A DNA stretch of 64,000 bases, from positions 38,767 through 102,766 of the forward strand of contig NZ_VITN01000023.1 of NCBI RefSeq assembly GCF_007828045.1, in the 5' to 3' direction. Origin of the DNA: Nitrospirillum amazonense. Its GTDB lineage: Bacteria; Pseudomonadota; Alphaproteobacteria; Azospirillales; Azospirillaceae. Below the pieces are notes generated by a model. It worked only from the letters and a program-made list of their open reading frames with translations, was not told the DNA's origin and did not search any database. A program made the translations under genes and the position numbers. Of this stretch, positions 17,799-27,429 are shown in pieces (the stretch's first letter is position 1; each line of letters opens with the position of its first letter).

Positions 17799-19094
17799 TC
17801 AATAATCCTCGATACGGATCATGCGCGGGGTTTCCTGAACCGCGTCCAGCCCGCCTATGACGGCCAGGGCGCGCAACATGGCCACTTCTTCCGTATCGTG
17901 GGTGGTCAGCACCACCGGAACAGCCTCACCCGGCGCCCGCCCCCGCTGCAGAAACGACTCCATGGAGACGTTCTGGTCGCGCAGGGCTGCGGCGACGTCG
18001 GCGATGACGCCCGGACGGTCGACCACCATGAGGCGCACATAATACCGTCCGCGCCGCGCCGACAAGGGGGCAGGAGTCAGGGGTGCCAGCTGGCTGGCGG
18101 GTACGGCGAAGGTCGGGGTGCGCCGGCCGATGGCGATATCCACCAGATCGGCGACCACGGCGGAGGCGGTCGGCCCGGCCCCGGCGCCGCGCCCGACCAG
18201 CGCCACCTTGTCGGCGAAATCGCTGTCGGCGACCACGGCGTTGAACACCCCGTCGGTGGCGGCGATGAGGGAACCGACCGGCACCATGCAGGGGTTCACC
18301 CGCTGTTCGATGCCCTTGTCCGTCCGCCGGGCGATACCCAGCAACTTGATGCGATAGCCCAGCTGCCCGGCGTAGTCGATGTCCAGCGCCGAGATGTGGC
18401 GGATGCCCTCGACATGCACGTTGGCGAAGTCCACCCGCGTGCCGAAGGCGACGGAGGTGAGGATGGCCAGCTTGTGTGCCGCGTCCACGCCATCGATATC
18501 GAAACTGGGGTCGGCCTCGGCATAGCCCTTGGCCTGGGCCTCGGCCAGGACGTCGCCGAAGTCGCGGCCCGTGGTCCGCATCTCGGTCAGGATGTAGTTG
18601 CAGGTGCCGTTCAGGATGCCGTGCACCTCGCGCACCTGGTTCGCGGCCAGGCCTTCGCGCAGGCCCTTGATGACGGGGATGCCGCCGGCCACGGCCGCCT
18701 CGAACGCCAGGGTCAGGCCCTGGGCTTCGGCCTGGGTGGCCAGCGCCGTGCCGTGGTGGGCCAGCAGCGCCTTGTTGGCGGTGACCACATGCTTGCCATG
18801 GGCCAGCGCGGTTTCAACGGTGCGGGCGGCGATGCCGTCCGACCCGCCGATCAATTCCACCACCACGTCGACCTGATCGTCCGCCGCCAGGTCGGCGGCA
18901 TTGTCGTACCAGCGCACGGACGAGAGGTCGACGCCCCGGTCACGGGCACGGTCGCGGGCGCTGACGGCCGTGACCACCAGTGGCCGGCCGCTGCGCCGGA
19001 CCAGCAGGTCGCCCTGGGTGGCGAGCACCTTCAGGACCCCGGCGCCAACGGTGCCAAGACCCGCGATGCCCACGCGCAGCGGTGCCGTCCCCAT
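17799..19094 (-). CDS. hom: Homoserine dehydrogenase
   Basis: 431 residues. N-terminal Rossmann motif GIAGLGTVGAGVL, catalytic domain with GILNGTCNYILTEM and AEADPSFDIDGVDAAHKL, and a C-terminal ACT domain (YYVRLMVVDRPGVIADVAAAL, about residues 350-425) for allosteric control, usually by threonine. It reduces aspartate semialdehyde to homoserine for Thr and Met synthesis. The ATG at 19094 has a GGGGGA ribosome site; a frame that runs further upstream is antisense to the aminotransferase and was ignored. Confidence 0.96.
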   Translation of the reverse strand: MGTAPLRVGIAGLGTVGAGVLKVLATQGDLLVRRSGRPLVVTAVSARDRARDRGVDLSSVRWYDNAADLAADDQVDVVVELIGGSDGIAARTVETALAHGKHVVTANKALLAHHGTALATQAEAQGLTLAFEAAVAGGIPVIKGLREGLAANQVREVHGILNGTCNYILTEMRTTGRDFGDVLAEAQAKGYAEADPSFDIDGVDAAHKLAILTSVAFGTRVDFANVHVEGIRHISALDIDYAGQLGYRIKLLGIARRTDKGIEQRVNPCMVPVGSLIAATDGVFNAVVADSDFADKVALVGRGAGAGPTASAVVADLVDIAIGRRTPTFAVPASQLAPLTPAPLSARRGRYYVRLMVVDRPGVIADVAAALRDQNVSMESFLQRGRAPGEAVPVVLTTHDTEEVAMLRALAVIGGLDAVQETPRMIRIEDY

Positions 19095-19126
19095 GCTTTC
19101 CCCCTTATCGACCGCAACCATCAGAC

Positions 19127-20344
<1,218 letters not shown>

Positions 20345-20548
20345 GGGACGGTCTGTACCGATTTCGGGGTGGATGGGAGACATGGTGGCCGATGGGGTTG
20401 TATCGTCCCGGCCGAAACCGGGCGACAGCAATTTCCACAGGGCGGGCATCCCGTTTCAAGACATTTGCTTACAAGAACGCCCGCACCCAGCTAATTTTCC
20501 GCCCCAATCCTGCCCCCACGGCCCGCGAGGGGCCCGGGATGTGCCGGA

Positions 20549-21280
20549 TCAGTTCTGGGGGGTCTGGCTGGTGCCGTTGGCGGCGGGGGCACCAGCCTGG
20601 CTAGCCGCGGCGCCGGTGGCGGCACGGGCGGGGGTGGCGGCAGGGGCGGCCACGGGGGCGGCCGGAACGGCATCGGGCACGCGGCCCGGCACGGCGGGCG
20701 GCGCGCTGGGCACCACCGGCATCTTGCTCTGGCTGGGCGCGGCCTGGCCGCCGGCGGACGGGCCGCCGAACAGCGCGTTGGACGAGGTGGCGCGCTGCAC
20801 CGACTGCTGGTCGGGGGAGGCCTGGTACTTGTTCAGGTCCGTGGCGATGGAGTCCGCCGCCGTCCGGTCGGCCAGCAGGGCGTCCATGTCCTTCTGCCGC
20901 GTCGCGGGATCGGGCACGTTCTTCGGCCGCTCGGGCACCGAGGCCAGGTTGGGCCACACGTCGGGCGGCGGCCCCACGCGGCGCACCGGCCGCTCACCCA
21001 GCAGCAAGGCCTTGCTGCTGGCGTCATTCGCCATGGGCTCAGGATCCTCAGGCCCGTCGTGGAACATGGCCTGGGGCACCAGCTGCCCGGCGCATCCGCC
21101 CAAATTCAACCCGGCACCCGCCAGCACCAGCGCCAGCAGGCCCCGGCCGGCCAGGACGCGCGCGCCCGCGACGGCACCGGCGGCGCCCAGGGGCGCGCCC
21201 CGGTGGGGGCGGAAACGGTTGGGATGACCTTTCTGGGTGCTTGCACCCGTGGGCCGTGCGTCAGCGTCGGTGAAAATCAT
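20549..21280 (-). CDS. Predicted lipoprotein with Ala/Pro-rich C-terminus
   Basis: About 243 residues. A hydrophobic stretch LLALVLAGAGLNLGGCAG provides a lipobox-like Cys, so the mature protein should be lipid-anchored. The middle (about residues 70-160) is acidic/polar, with DPATRQKDMDALLADR. The last 80 residues are low-complexity Ala/Pro/Gly. The start (ATG 21280) is uncertain: the N-terminus before the signal is unusually long and basic and the open frame runs a further 75 codons upstream. Divergent from phaC. Function unknown; an envelope or cell-division-associated role would be a guess. Confidence 0.7.
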   Translation of the reverse strand: MIFTDADARPTGASTQKGHPNRFRPHRGAPLGAAGAVAGARVLAGRGLLALVLAGAGLNLGGCAGQLVPQAMFHDGPEDPEPMANDASSKALLLGERPVRRVGPPPDVWPNLASVPERPKNVPDPATRQKDMDALLADRTAADSIATDLNKYQASPDQQSVQRATSSNALFGGPSAGGQAAPSQSKMPVVPSAPPAVPGRVPDAVPAAPVAAPAATPARAATGAAASQAGAPAANGTSQTPQN

Positions 21281-21458
21281 GGCCGGATCGTGTATGAAAT
21301 CCCCACGGGCCGCAAGCGCCGTGACCAGCCGTAACCCAGCCTTCTTACGGCGGCGGAACGGGCGGGCGCCCCCGGCGGACCCGCGCGGAACACCGCGCGC
21401 GGGCGCCGCTTCCATAAGAACAGCCCCCCTGGTAATCGAGGCGAAGGAACAAGAAAGC

Positions 21459-24002
21459 ATGGCCGATACCCCGCCCAAGCGTACCCGGTCCCCGCGTGTT
21501 TCCAAGACTGCCCCCGAAACCGTCCCCCCCGCCCCGACTCAGCCGAAGGCCACCGCGAAAGCCGCCGTGACGAAGGCAGCGGCGCCCAAGACCCCGGCGC
21601 GCACGGCCGCGCCCAAGCCCGCTGTCGCCAAGCCCGCCGTCACCAAGTCCGCTGTCGCCAAGACGGCCGCAGCCAAGACGGCCCCGGCAAAGACAGCGCC
21701 GGCGAAGCCGGCCGCCGCAAAGACCGCCGCCCCGCCTCAGGCACCCGCCCGCACGGCCGCGGCGAAGACCAAGGTGGCGCGCGCCGCGCCCATCGCCCCG
21801 CCCGTGCCGGGCGCGCCGCACCTGAAGGCGCATAAGAACCTGACGCGGGAACCGCTGGCGCCCGTGCCCGTGGCCGGCGTGACGGCGGAGAAGGCGAAGG
21901 CGGCCCCGGTGGCGGCGAAACAGCCGGCCAAGGCCGCCGCCGCCACGGCCGCCGCTGTGGCCGCCAAGGCGCCGCGCCGCAAGGCCGCCCCCCTGCCCCC
22001 CAGCGTGGTGATGCCAGCCGCCGCCGCGGCGCCGGAAGCGCCGAAGCCGCCCCCCTTCCCGCCGGTCCAGGCGCCCACGGTGGAGGCGCCCACGGCGGCG
22101 GCCAAGCCCGGGGCCAGGGACACCGCCAAGGACGGCTCGAATGGCGAGGTCCGCCTGCCCGACCCCGTGGAAATGACGCTGGCCATGAACCGCCTCGCGG
22201 AGCAGGCGCAGCGGTTGGTGGCCGATTTCGTGGCCCGCCAGGCGCAGACACCGGCCGACGGCACCGCCGCGGCCGACCCCATGTCCATTGCAGCCCCCTT
22301 TGGCGCCGCCCCCTTCAGCAGCCTGCCGGCCAACCTGTCCAACCTGGATCCGTTCAACCTGGGCGGCGCCTTCATGGAAATGACGGCCCGGCTGATGGCC
22401 GACCCGAACCGCCTGTTCGAGGCGCAGTTGGGCCTATGGCAGGACTACATGGCCCTGTGGCAGCGCACGGCCCAGCGCCTGATGGGTGAGGAAGCGGAGC
22501 CGGTCATCAGCCCGGCCAAGGAGGACAAGCGTTTCAAGGACAAGTCCTGGGAGGAAAGCGCCGTCTTCGATTTCATCAAGCAGTCCTACCTGCTGACCGC
22601 CAAGTATGTGCAGACCGCCGTGCGGGGGGTGGAGGGGCTGGAGGGCAAGACCGCCAAGAAGGTGGATTTCTTCACCCGCCAGTTCGTGGACGCGCTGTCG
22701 CCCAGCAACTTCCCCCTGACCAATCCCGAGGTGCTGCGCGTCACGCTGGAGACGGGCGGCGACAACCTGCTGAAGGGCCTGGAGAATCTGCTGAGCGACC
22801 TGGAGCGCGGCCGGGGCCAGCTGGCCATTTCCATGACCGACTATTCGGCGTTCGAGGTGGGGCGCAACATCGCCGTCACCCCGGGCAAGGTCGTCTTCCA
22901 GAACGACCTGATGCAGTTGATCCAGTACGCGCCATTGACGGAGACGGTGCACAAGACGCCGCTGCTGATCATCCCGCCCTGGATCAACAAGTTCTACATC
23001 CTGGACCTGAAGCCGGCCAATTCACTGATCCGCTGGCTGACGGAGCAGGGCCACACCGTCTTCGTCATCTCCTGGGTCAATCCCAATGAGAAGCTGGCCG
23101 CCAAGGATTTCGAGGACTACATGGTCGAGGGGCCGCTGGCCGCGCTGGACGCCATCAAGGACGCCACCGGCGAGGAGGGCGTGAACGCCATCGGCTATTG
23201 CATCGGCGGCACCCTGCTGTCGGGCACCCTGGCCTATATGACGGCCAAGAAGGACGCGCGCATCAAGAGTGCCATGTACCTGGTGACCCTGACCGATTTC
23301 ACCGACGTGGGCGAGCTGTCGGTGTTCATCGACGAGGAACAGCTGGGCGCGCTGGAGTCCCGCATGAAAAGCCGGGGCTACCTGGACGGCCAGTCCATGG
23401 CCACCACGTTCAACATGTTGCGCTCAAACGACCTGATCTGGTCCTTCGTGGTCAACAACTATCTGCTGGGCAAGGACCCCTTCCCCTTCGACCTGCTGTA
23501 CTGGAATTCTGACAGCACCCGCATGCCGCCGGCCATGCACAGCTTCTACCTGCGCAACATGTACCAGAAGAACCTGCTGGTGCGGCCGGGCGGCATCACC
23601 CTGAAGGGCGTGCCCATCGACCTGCGCACCATCAAGACGCCCACCTTCATGCTGTCCACCCGCGAGGATCACATCGCGCCGTGGAAAAGCACCTATGCCG
23701 CCACCCAGCTCTATGGCGGGCCGGTGAAGTTCGTCCTGGCGGCCTCCGGCCACATCGCCGGCGTGGTCAACCCGCCGGCGGCCAACAAGTACAGCCACTT
23801 CCTGAACGACGCCCTGCCGGCCACGCCAGACGAATGGCTGGCCGGCACCACCCAGGTGCCCGGCAGCTGGTGGCCCGTCTACGCCGACTGGCTGGCGCCG
23901 TACGCCGGCCCGCAGGTGCCGGCCCGCACGCCGGGTGACGGCAAGCTGAAGCCCATCGAGGACGCCCCCGGCAGCTATGTGAAGGTGCGGGTGGTGGAGT
24001 AA
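21459..24002 (+). CDS. phaC: Poly(3-hydroxyalkanoate) synthase, class I, with basic N-terminal extension
   Basis: 847 residues from the ATG at 21459 (AAGGAA ribosome site). Residues 1 to about 230 are an Ala/Lys/Pro-rich low-complexity tail of repeated AK/PAK units resembling histone H1 or the tails of PhaF-type phasins. The normal class I synthase follows: DPVEMTLAMNRLAEQ, PhaC_N, then an alpha/beta hydrolase with the lipase-like box GYCIGG (nucleophile Cys-581), Asp in REDHIAPW and His in SGHIAGVVNPP. It polymerises 3-hydroxyacyl-CoA into PHA granules. Class I enzymes are usually about 600 residues, so the tail is an addition. A terminator follows at once, so it is probably monocistronic. 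Confidence 0.95.
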   Translation: MADTPPKRTRSPRVSKTAPETVPPAPTQPKATAKAAVTKAAAPKTPARTAAPKPAVAKPAVTKSAVAKTAAAKTAPAKTAPAKPAAAKTAAPPQAPARTAAAKTKVARAAPIAPPVPGAPHLKAHKNLTREPLAPVPVAGVTAEKAKAAPVAAKQPAKAAAATAAAVAAKAPRRKAAPLPPSVVMPAAAAAPEAPKPPPFPPVQAPTVEAPTAAAKPGARDTAKDGSNGEVRLPDPVEMTLAMNRLAEQAQRLVADFVARQAQTPADGTAAADPMSIAAPFGAAPFSSLPANLSNLDPFNLGGAFMEMTARLMADPNRLFEAQLGLWQDYMALWQRTAQRLMGEEAEPVISPAKEDKRFKDKSWEESAVFDFIKQSYLLTAKYVQTAVRGVEGLEGKTAKKVDFFTRQFVDALSPSNFPLTNPEVLRVTLETGGDNLLKGLENLLSDLERGRGQLAISMTDYSAFEVGRNIAVTPGKVVFQNDLMQLIQYAPLTETVHKTPLLIIPPWINKFYILDLKPANSLIRWLTEQGHTVFVISWVNPNEKLAAKDFEDYMVEGPLAALDAIKDATGEEGVNAIGYCIGGTLLSGTLAYMTAKKDARIKSAMYLVTLTDFTDVGELSVFIDEEQLGALESRMKSRGYLDGQSMATTFNMLRSNDLIWSFVVNNYLLGKDPFPFDLLYWNSDSTRMPPAMHSFYLRNMYQKNLLVRPGGITLKGVPIDLRTIKTPTFMLSTREDHIAPWKSTYAATQLYGGPVKFVLAASGHIAGVVNPPAANKYSHFLNDALPATPDEWLAGTTQVPGSWWPVYADWLAPYAGPQVPARTPGDGKLKPIEDAPGSYVKVRVVE

Positions 24003-24014
24003 GTCGAAGCGGCG

Positions 24015-24056
24015 TCGACACAGGGACCGAAAATCCCCCGTGTCGACGGCTTTTCC
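24015..24056 (+). terminator. Intrinsic terminator after phaC
   Basis: GTCGACAC and GTGTCGAC form a perfect 8-bp outer stem, extended by GGGA/TCCC, followed by GGCTTTTCC. It starts 12 bp after the phaC stop. Because the tract is symmetrical it may also serve the converging minus-strand gene. Confidence 0.8.
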
Positions 24057-24060
24057 TTGA

Positions 24061-24576
24061 TCATGATTCCTCCAGCCGGGCCACTGGCTTGGCGATCCCG
24101 GCCTCGAAATCCTTGAAGCGGACCCGCATCTCGACCTGGCCACCCAAGGCTTCGATATACGCCAGCAGGGTGCTGAGCTTGATGTCGTCGCGGGCTTCCA
24201 GCCGGGAAATCGCCGCCTGATTGACGTGCAGTTCCTCCGCGAGCGTCACCTGGGCCACCCCCAACAAGGCACGCACGTCCCGCAGCCACAAGGGAGTTGG
24301 CGTCTCATTCCCCAAGGCCAACTGGGCCACGCGCCGCGCCGCCATCTGCGGCTCGGCATAGCGTTCGTCCGGCTTCTCGCCATAGCCCTCGTTGGGGGAG
24401 GAGAACAGCCCGAAGCCGAACCCCGGGCGCCATAGGACCGTGGCCGCGTAGGGATCGCGCGCGATGTCGATCCACCAAGAGCCGGTAGCCTCATGCGGCG
24501 CATCGAAGGAGACGGTCGTGCCCGGCAACAGCACGGCCAATTCCTGTTTAAAAGCCACCAGATCAGCGTTCATCAT
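24061..24576 (-). CDS. Helix-turn-helix (XRE-like) protein, 171 residues
   Basis: Residues 1-90 form an unrecognised domain (FDAPHEATGSWWIDIARDPYAATVLWRPGFGFGLFSS). Residues about 95-160 are an HTH of Cro/C1 type: LRDVRALLGVAQVTLAEELHVNQAAISRLEARDDIKLSTLLAYIEALGG, ending VEMRVRFKD, a pattern common in antitoxin-like XRE proteins. The start overlaps the preceding gene by four bases (ATGA), so the two are co-translated. Probable autoregulator of this two-gene unit through the palindromes at 24940-24981. Confidence 0.8.
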   Translation of the reverse strand: MMNADLVAFKQELAVLLPGTTVSFDAPHEATGSWWIDIARDPYAATVLWRPGFGFGLFSSPNEGYGEKPDERYAEPQMAARRVAQLALGNETPTPLWLRDVRALLGVAQVTLAEELHVNQAAISRLEARDDIKLSTLLAYIEALGGQVEMRVRFKDFEAGIAKPVARLEES

Positions 24577-24926
24577 GAACCCTTCCCCTCTGACGGAGCG
24601 CCAGGCTTACGAAGCAGACAGGTTCCATCCAGCCTTACGATCTCGATGGCGCCATCCACACCCACCAGCGTGTTGTGTCCCCGGTTGCGGTAGCGCCGCC
24701 AGCCATCACGCCCCGGCACCAATCGCGCCGCATCGGCCTGGGGCGGATACATACGGCCATCCGCCTGCCAATTGGCCGGGTCATGCGGCACCCCGGCATG
24801 CTCATCTTCGACCCCATTCAGCACGGCTGACAGCAACGCCAAGGCCCCGTCCGCGTCAGCAGCCGGAGGGGCCACCGCCAAACGTTCCAGGAAAAGCTGA
24901 AACCGCTGGGTCTTGGCTAGCACCAT
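24573..24926 (-). CDS. Hypothetical protein, partner of the HTH protein
   Basis: 117 residues with no recognised domain. The distinctive part is DGWRRYRNRGHNTLVGVDGAIEIVRLDGTCLLRKPG at the C-terminus. No signal or membrane segment. It precedes the HTH gene with a 4-bp overlap. The arrangement recalls toxin-antitoxin or small regulatory pairs, but no toxin motif is visible and the function is unknown. Confidence 0.6.
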   Translation of the reverse strand: MVLAKTQRFQLFLERLAVAPPAADADGALALLSAVLNGVEDEHAGVPHDPANWQADGRMYPPQADAARLVPGRDGWRRYRNRGHNTLVGVDGAIEIVRLDGTCLLRKPGAPSEGKGS

Positions 24927-24939
24927 TCCATTCCCTGCA

Positions 24940-24981
24940 GATCATATTCCCTTGAGAGCATATGATCAATACTATGGGAAT
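24940..24981. promoter_or_regulatory. Interleaved palindromes before the HTH pair
   Basis: GATCATAT (24940-24947) and ATATGATC (24960-24967) form a perfect 8-bp inverted repeat. ATTCCC (24945-24950) and GGGAAT (24976-24981) form a second one overlapping it. The site lies just upstream of the 117-residue gene, so it is a good operator candidate for the HTH protein. Confidence 0.55.
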
Positions 24982-25010
24982 CGGCGTACGATTTCCACTC
25001 CACCGCCCTC

Positions 25011-25613
25011 TCACCCCCCTTCGCGCCTGCGTCGCCGGAACTCCGCCACCTTGGCCTTGGTGCCGCAGCCTTTCATGGAGCACCAGCGGCGGTCGCCGGC
25101 ACGGGAGGTGTCGACGAAGAACAGGGTGCAGGTGGGTGATTGGCATTGCCGGATGTGCGCCGTCGCCGCCCCGCCGAACAGGTGCACCGCCTCGCGCGCC
25201 ACGGTGGCGATGAAGGCCGTCATGGGGCCGTTGAGCGCCACGGCCGCCGTGGAACCCGCCAGCGCCAGAGCGGGTGTCGCCGCCGGCAGGGCGGCCACCT
25301 GGTTCAGCACATCCAACGCCGAATCGAGGCTGCCGCCGGGCGGGCCGCTGCCGCCATGCCGATGGACGGCCAGATCGTAAATGGCCTCGCGCAGGCGCCG
25401 GGCCAGCGCCAAATCCCCCTCGTCCGCCGGCGGTGCCGTGTCGGTCAGGCCCGCCGCCACCATCCAGCGCCGCACATCCTCCGGCGTCGCCAGCAGCTCA
25501 CGTGGCGCCGGCTTCAGCCGCGCCTGCAGGGTGGCCGGCAGGTCGATGGCCGGGCAGCCGCCCCGGAAGCGGAAGCCGTCGCGTTCTTCCGTTAGGACGT
25601 CATTCTGTCTCAT
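25011..25613 (-). CDS. CGNR zinc-finger/ABATE-domain transcriptional regulator
   Basis: 200 residues. The N-terminal ABATE-like domain is followed at the C-terminus by the CGNR-type zinc finger: RQCQSPTCTLFFVDTS then RRWCSMKGCGTKAKVAEFRRR, giving four cysteines. The usual CGNRAK is CGTKAK here, a variant. Proteins of this family are stress-related regulators binding DNA through the finger. It is divergent from the secreted lipocalin-like gene, and a 79-bp inverted repeat covering both candidate start codons lies between them. Confidence 0.88.
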   Translation of the reverse strand: MRQNDVLTEERDGFRFRGGCPAIDLPATLQARLKPAPRELLATPEDVRRWMVAAGLTDTAPPADEGDLALARRLREAIYDLAVHRHGGSGPPGGSLDSALDVLNQVAALPAATPALALAGSTAAVALNGPMTAFIATVAREAVHLFGGAATAHIRQCQSPTCTLFFVDTSRAGDRRWCSMKGCGTKAKVAEFRRRRREGG

Positions 25614-25687
25614 GTAACCGTATTGACAGGTTTCACAGATAAGAGCAACTATCGCCCCACTGAAACCTGATTAACTGGTTACATGAG
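25609..25687. promoter_or_regulatory. Two-part symmetrical operator between CGNR regulator and lipocalin-like gene
   Basis: Each side carries CTCATGTAACC, a 7-bp spacer and CAGGTTTCA, in opposite orientation, with about 24 bp between the two halves. Both outer blocks contain the ATG of the gene they face. The symmetry over a shared regulatory region strongly suggests a dimeric repressor acting on both genes, most simply the CGNR protein. Confidence 0.7.
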
Positions 25688-25700
25688 AGAGGACGCGACC

Positions 25701-26204
25701 ATGCGTTTCGACAAGAGGCTGTCCGCCCTGGCCGTGCTGGCTGCCCTGGGCACATCCGCCGCCGCCCCGGCTGCCGACCTGGCCTCGCTGGAGGGTACCT
25801 GGGTGATGGATGCCGCCTATGAGATCCATGCCGACGGCAGCCGTACGACCAACTACGGCGAACACCCGCTGGGCCTGCTGACCGTCGATTCGGCCGGGCG
25901 CTACAACATGCAGATCTTCCGGGTGGGCCGGCCCGCCTTCGCCAGCGGTGTGAAGGCCCAGGGAACGGCGGAGGAGTACCGGCAGGCCGTCCTGGGCTCC
26001 AGCACTCACTTCGGCACCGTCCGGATCGACCGGGAGCATCACCAGCTGGTGTTCGACGTGCAGGCGGCGTCATTCCCCAATTGGGAAGGCAAGCGGCAGG
26101 TGCGCGACTACACCTATGACGGCGGGCTGCTGAGCTATGGCGTGCCGGCCAGCGCCTCGGGCGACGGCACCGTGGCCTATTCGGTGTGGCGCAAGGCGCC
26201 GTGA
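25701..26204 (+). CDS. Secreted lipocalin-like protein
   Basis: 167 residues from the ATG at 25701 (AGAGGA ribosome site), preferred over an in-frame ATG 18 bp upstream inside the operator. Signal peptide about residues 1-24 (LSALAVLAALGTSAAAPAAD). The mature part reads LEGTWVMDAAYEIHADGSRTTNYGEHPLGLLTVDSAGRYNMQIF, typical of lipocalin-like/DUF4488-type small barrels, ending GDGTVAYSVWRKAP. It may bind a small hydrophobic ligand in the periplasm. Regulation by the divergent CGNR protein is likely. Confidence 0.8.
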   Translation: MRFDKRLSALAVLAALGTSAAAPAADLASLEGTWVMDAAYEIHADGSRTTNYGEHPLGLLTVDSAGRYNMQIFRVGRPAFASGVKAQGTAEEYRQAVLGSSTHFGTVRIDREHHQLVFDVQAASFPNWEGKRQVRDYTYDGGLLSYGVPASASGDGTVAYSVWRKAP

Positions 26205-26209
26205 CCCCA

Positions 26210-26253
26210 GGCCGCACGACAGGTGGCCGCACGACAGGTGGCCGCACGACAGG
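26210..26253 (+). repeat. Three tandem copies of a 15-bp repeat
   Basis: GGCCGCACGACAGGT occurs at 26210, 26225 and 26240 (the last copy lacks its final T). Non-coding, just after the lipocalin-like gene. A minisatellite-like slippage product. Confidence 0.85.
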
Positions 26254-26309
26254 ATGTGGACCGCGCCCGGCCTTGTGAAGCCACCCCGAGTCGCTTACAA
26301 GAGAGGCCC

Positions 26310-27329
26310 ATGTCCATCCTGACCCCCTTCCTCTGCCTGTTCCTGCCCTTCCTGCTGGCGCTTGGCCTGGTGGGGGCGGCCACCTGGTGGCTGAAACGCC
26401 GCCAAGTCATGGATCAGCCCAACGAGCGGTCCAGCCACACCCTGCCCACGCCGCGCGGCGGCGGGCTGGGTGTCGTGCCGGCCCTGCTGGGCGCCTGGGC
26501 CGTGACCGGCCTGCTGGCGGGGGACATGGACACGCTGTGGCCCACCATCGCCGCCGCGCTGGCCCTGGCTGTCATTTCCTGGGCCGATGATTTGGGTGGC
26601 GTGCCGCCCGGCTGGCGCCTGCTGGCCCAGGTGCTGGCCGTGGCCGTGGGCCTGTCGGCCCTGCCGCCGGAAGCCCTGGTGTTCCAGGGTTGGCTGCCGC
26701 ATTGGCTGGACCGTTTCGTGGCCGGCCTGGCCTGGGTGTGGTTCGTCAACCTGTTCAATTTCATGGACGGCATCGACGGCATCAGCGCGGTGGAAACCCT
26801 GTGCCTGGGCCTGGGGCTGGCCGCCGCCTACTTCGCCGCCGGCCTGATGGGGTTCATGAGTTCCTACGCCCTGGCGCTGGCCGGCGTGGCCTTGGGCTTC
26901 ATCGCCTGGAACTGGCACCCGGCCCGCGTCTTCCTGGGTGACGTCGGCAGCGTGCCCCTGGGCTTCCTGTCCGGCTGGCTGCTGCTGCGCGCGGCGGGCG
27001 ACGGGCTGTGGCTGCCGGCCCTGATCCTGCCGCTGTACTACCTCAGCGACGCCACCCTGACCCTGGCCAAGCGCCTGTGGCGGCGGGAACCGGTGTGGCA
27101 GGCCCACCGCCAGCACTTCTACCAGCAGGCCGTACGCCGCCTGGGCCGGCACGACCTGGTGGCCCTGGCCATCCTGGCCGCCAATGCCGCCCTGGCCGCC
27201 AGCGCCATCCTGTCCTTCACCGACCCCAGCTGGGTGGTGGTGGCGCCCCTCACCGTCGTGGCCCTGCTGGCCTGGATGGCCCACGCCAAGACAGCCCCCA
27301 AGGGCCAGGCGGACGGCGGCGCCGCCTGA
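26310..27329 (+). CDS. WecA/MraY-like glycosyltransferase family 4 protein
   Basis: 339 residues with about ten hydrophobic segments from the N-terminus. Family motifs are DQPNERSSHTLPTPRGGGLG, the cytoplasmic DDLGG, NLFNFMDGIDGI (NxxDG) and VFLGDVGSVPLGF, then HRQHFYQ. Such enzymes transfer a sugar-1-phosphate from UDP-sugar to undecaprenyl phosphate and start O-antigen, capsule or exopolysaccharide synthesis. Which sugar is used cannot be read. It stands alone, without a polysaccharide cluster next to it. Confidence 0.9.
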   Translation: MSILTPFLCLFLPFLLALGLVGAATWWLKRRQVMDQPNERSSHTLPTPRGGGLGVVPALLGAWAVTGLLAGDMDTLWPTIAAALALAVISWADDLGGVPPGWRLLAQVLAVAVGLSALPPEALVFQGWLPHWLDRFVAGLAWVWFVNLFNFMDGIDGISAVETLCLGLGLAAAYFAAGLMGFMSSYALALAGVALGFIAWNWHPARVFLGDVGSVPLGFLSGWLLLRAAGDGLWLPALILPLYYLSDATLTLAKRLWRREPVWQAHRQHFYQQAVRRLGRHDLVALAILAANAALAASAILSFTDPSWVVVAPLTVVALLAWMAHAKTAPKGQADGGAA

Positions 27330-27401
27330 GTCCGCTGCCGCTTAACAGGTTCCTTACCCAGCCTTGAGATGAGCGGGAAGCGGACCTTCAAAAATTTAAG
27401 T

Positions 27402-27429
27402 TTGCTTGGGCCGACAAATCGCCTAAATA
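27402..27429 (+). promoter_or_regulatory. Candidate promoter of the polyamine unit
   Basis: TTGCTT (27402-27407) and TAAATA (27424-27429) are separated by 16 bp, in an AT-richer patch. A transcript from here would have a leader of about 425 nt before the decarboxylase. Confidence 0.4.

Noticed and set aside
26210..26253. Three tandem 15-bp repeats as a possible CRISPR or iteron array
   Set aside because: Repeats are directly adjacent without spacers, only three copies, no cas or replication gene nearby; simple slippage is enough.
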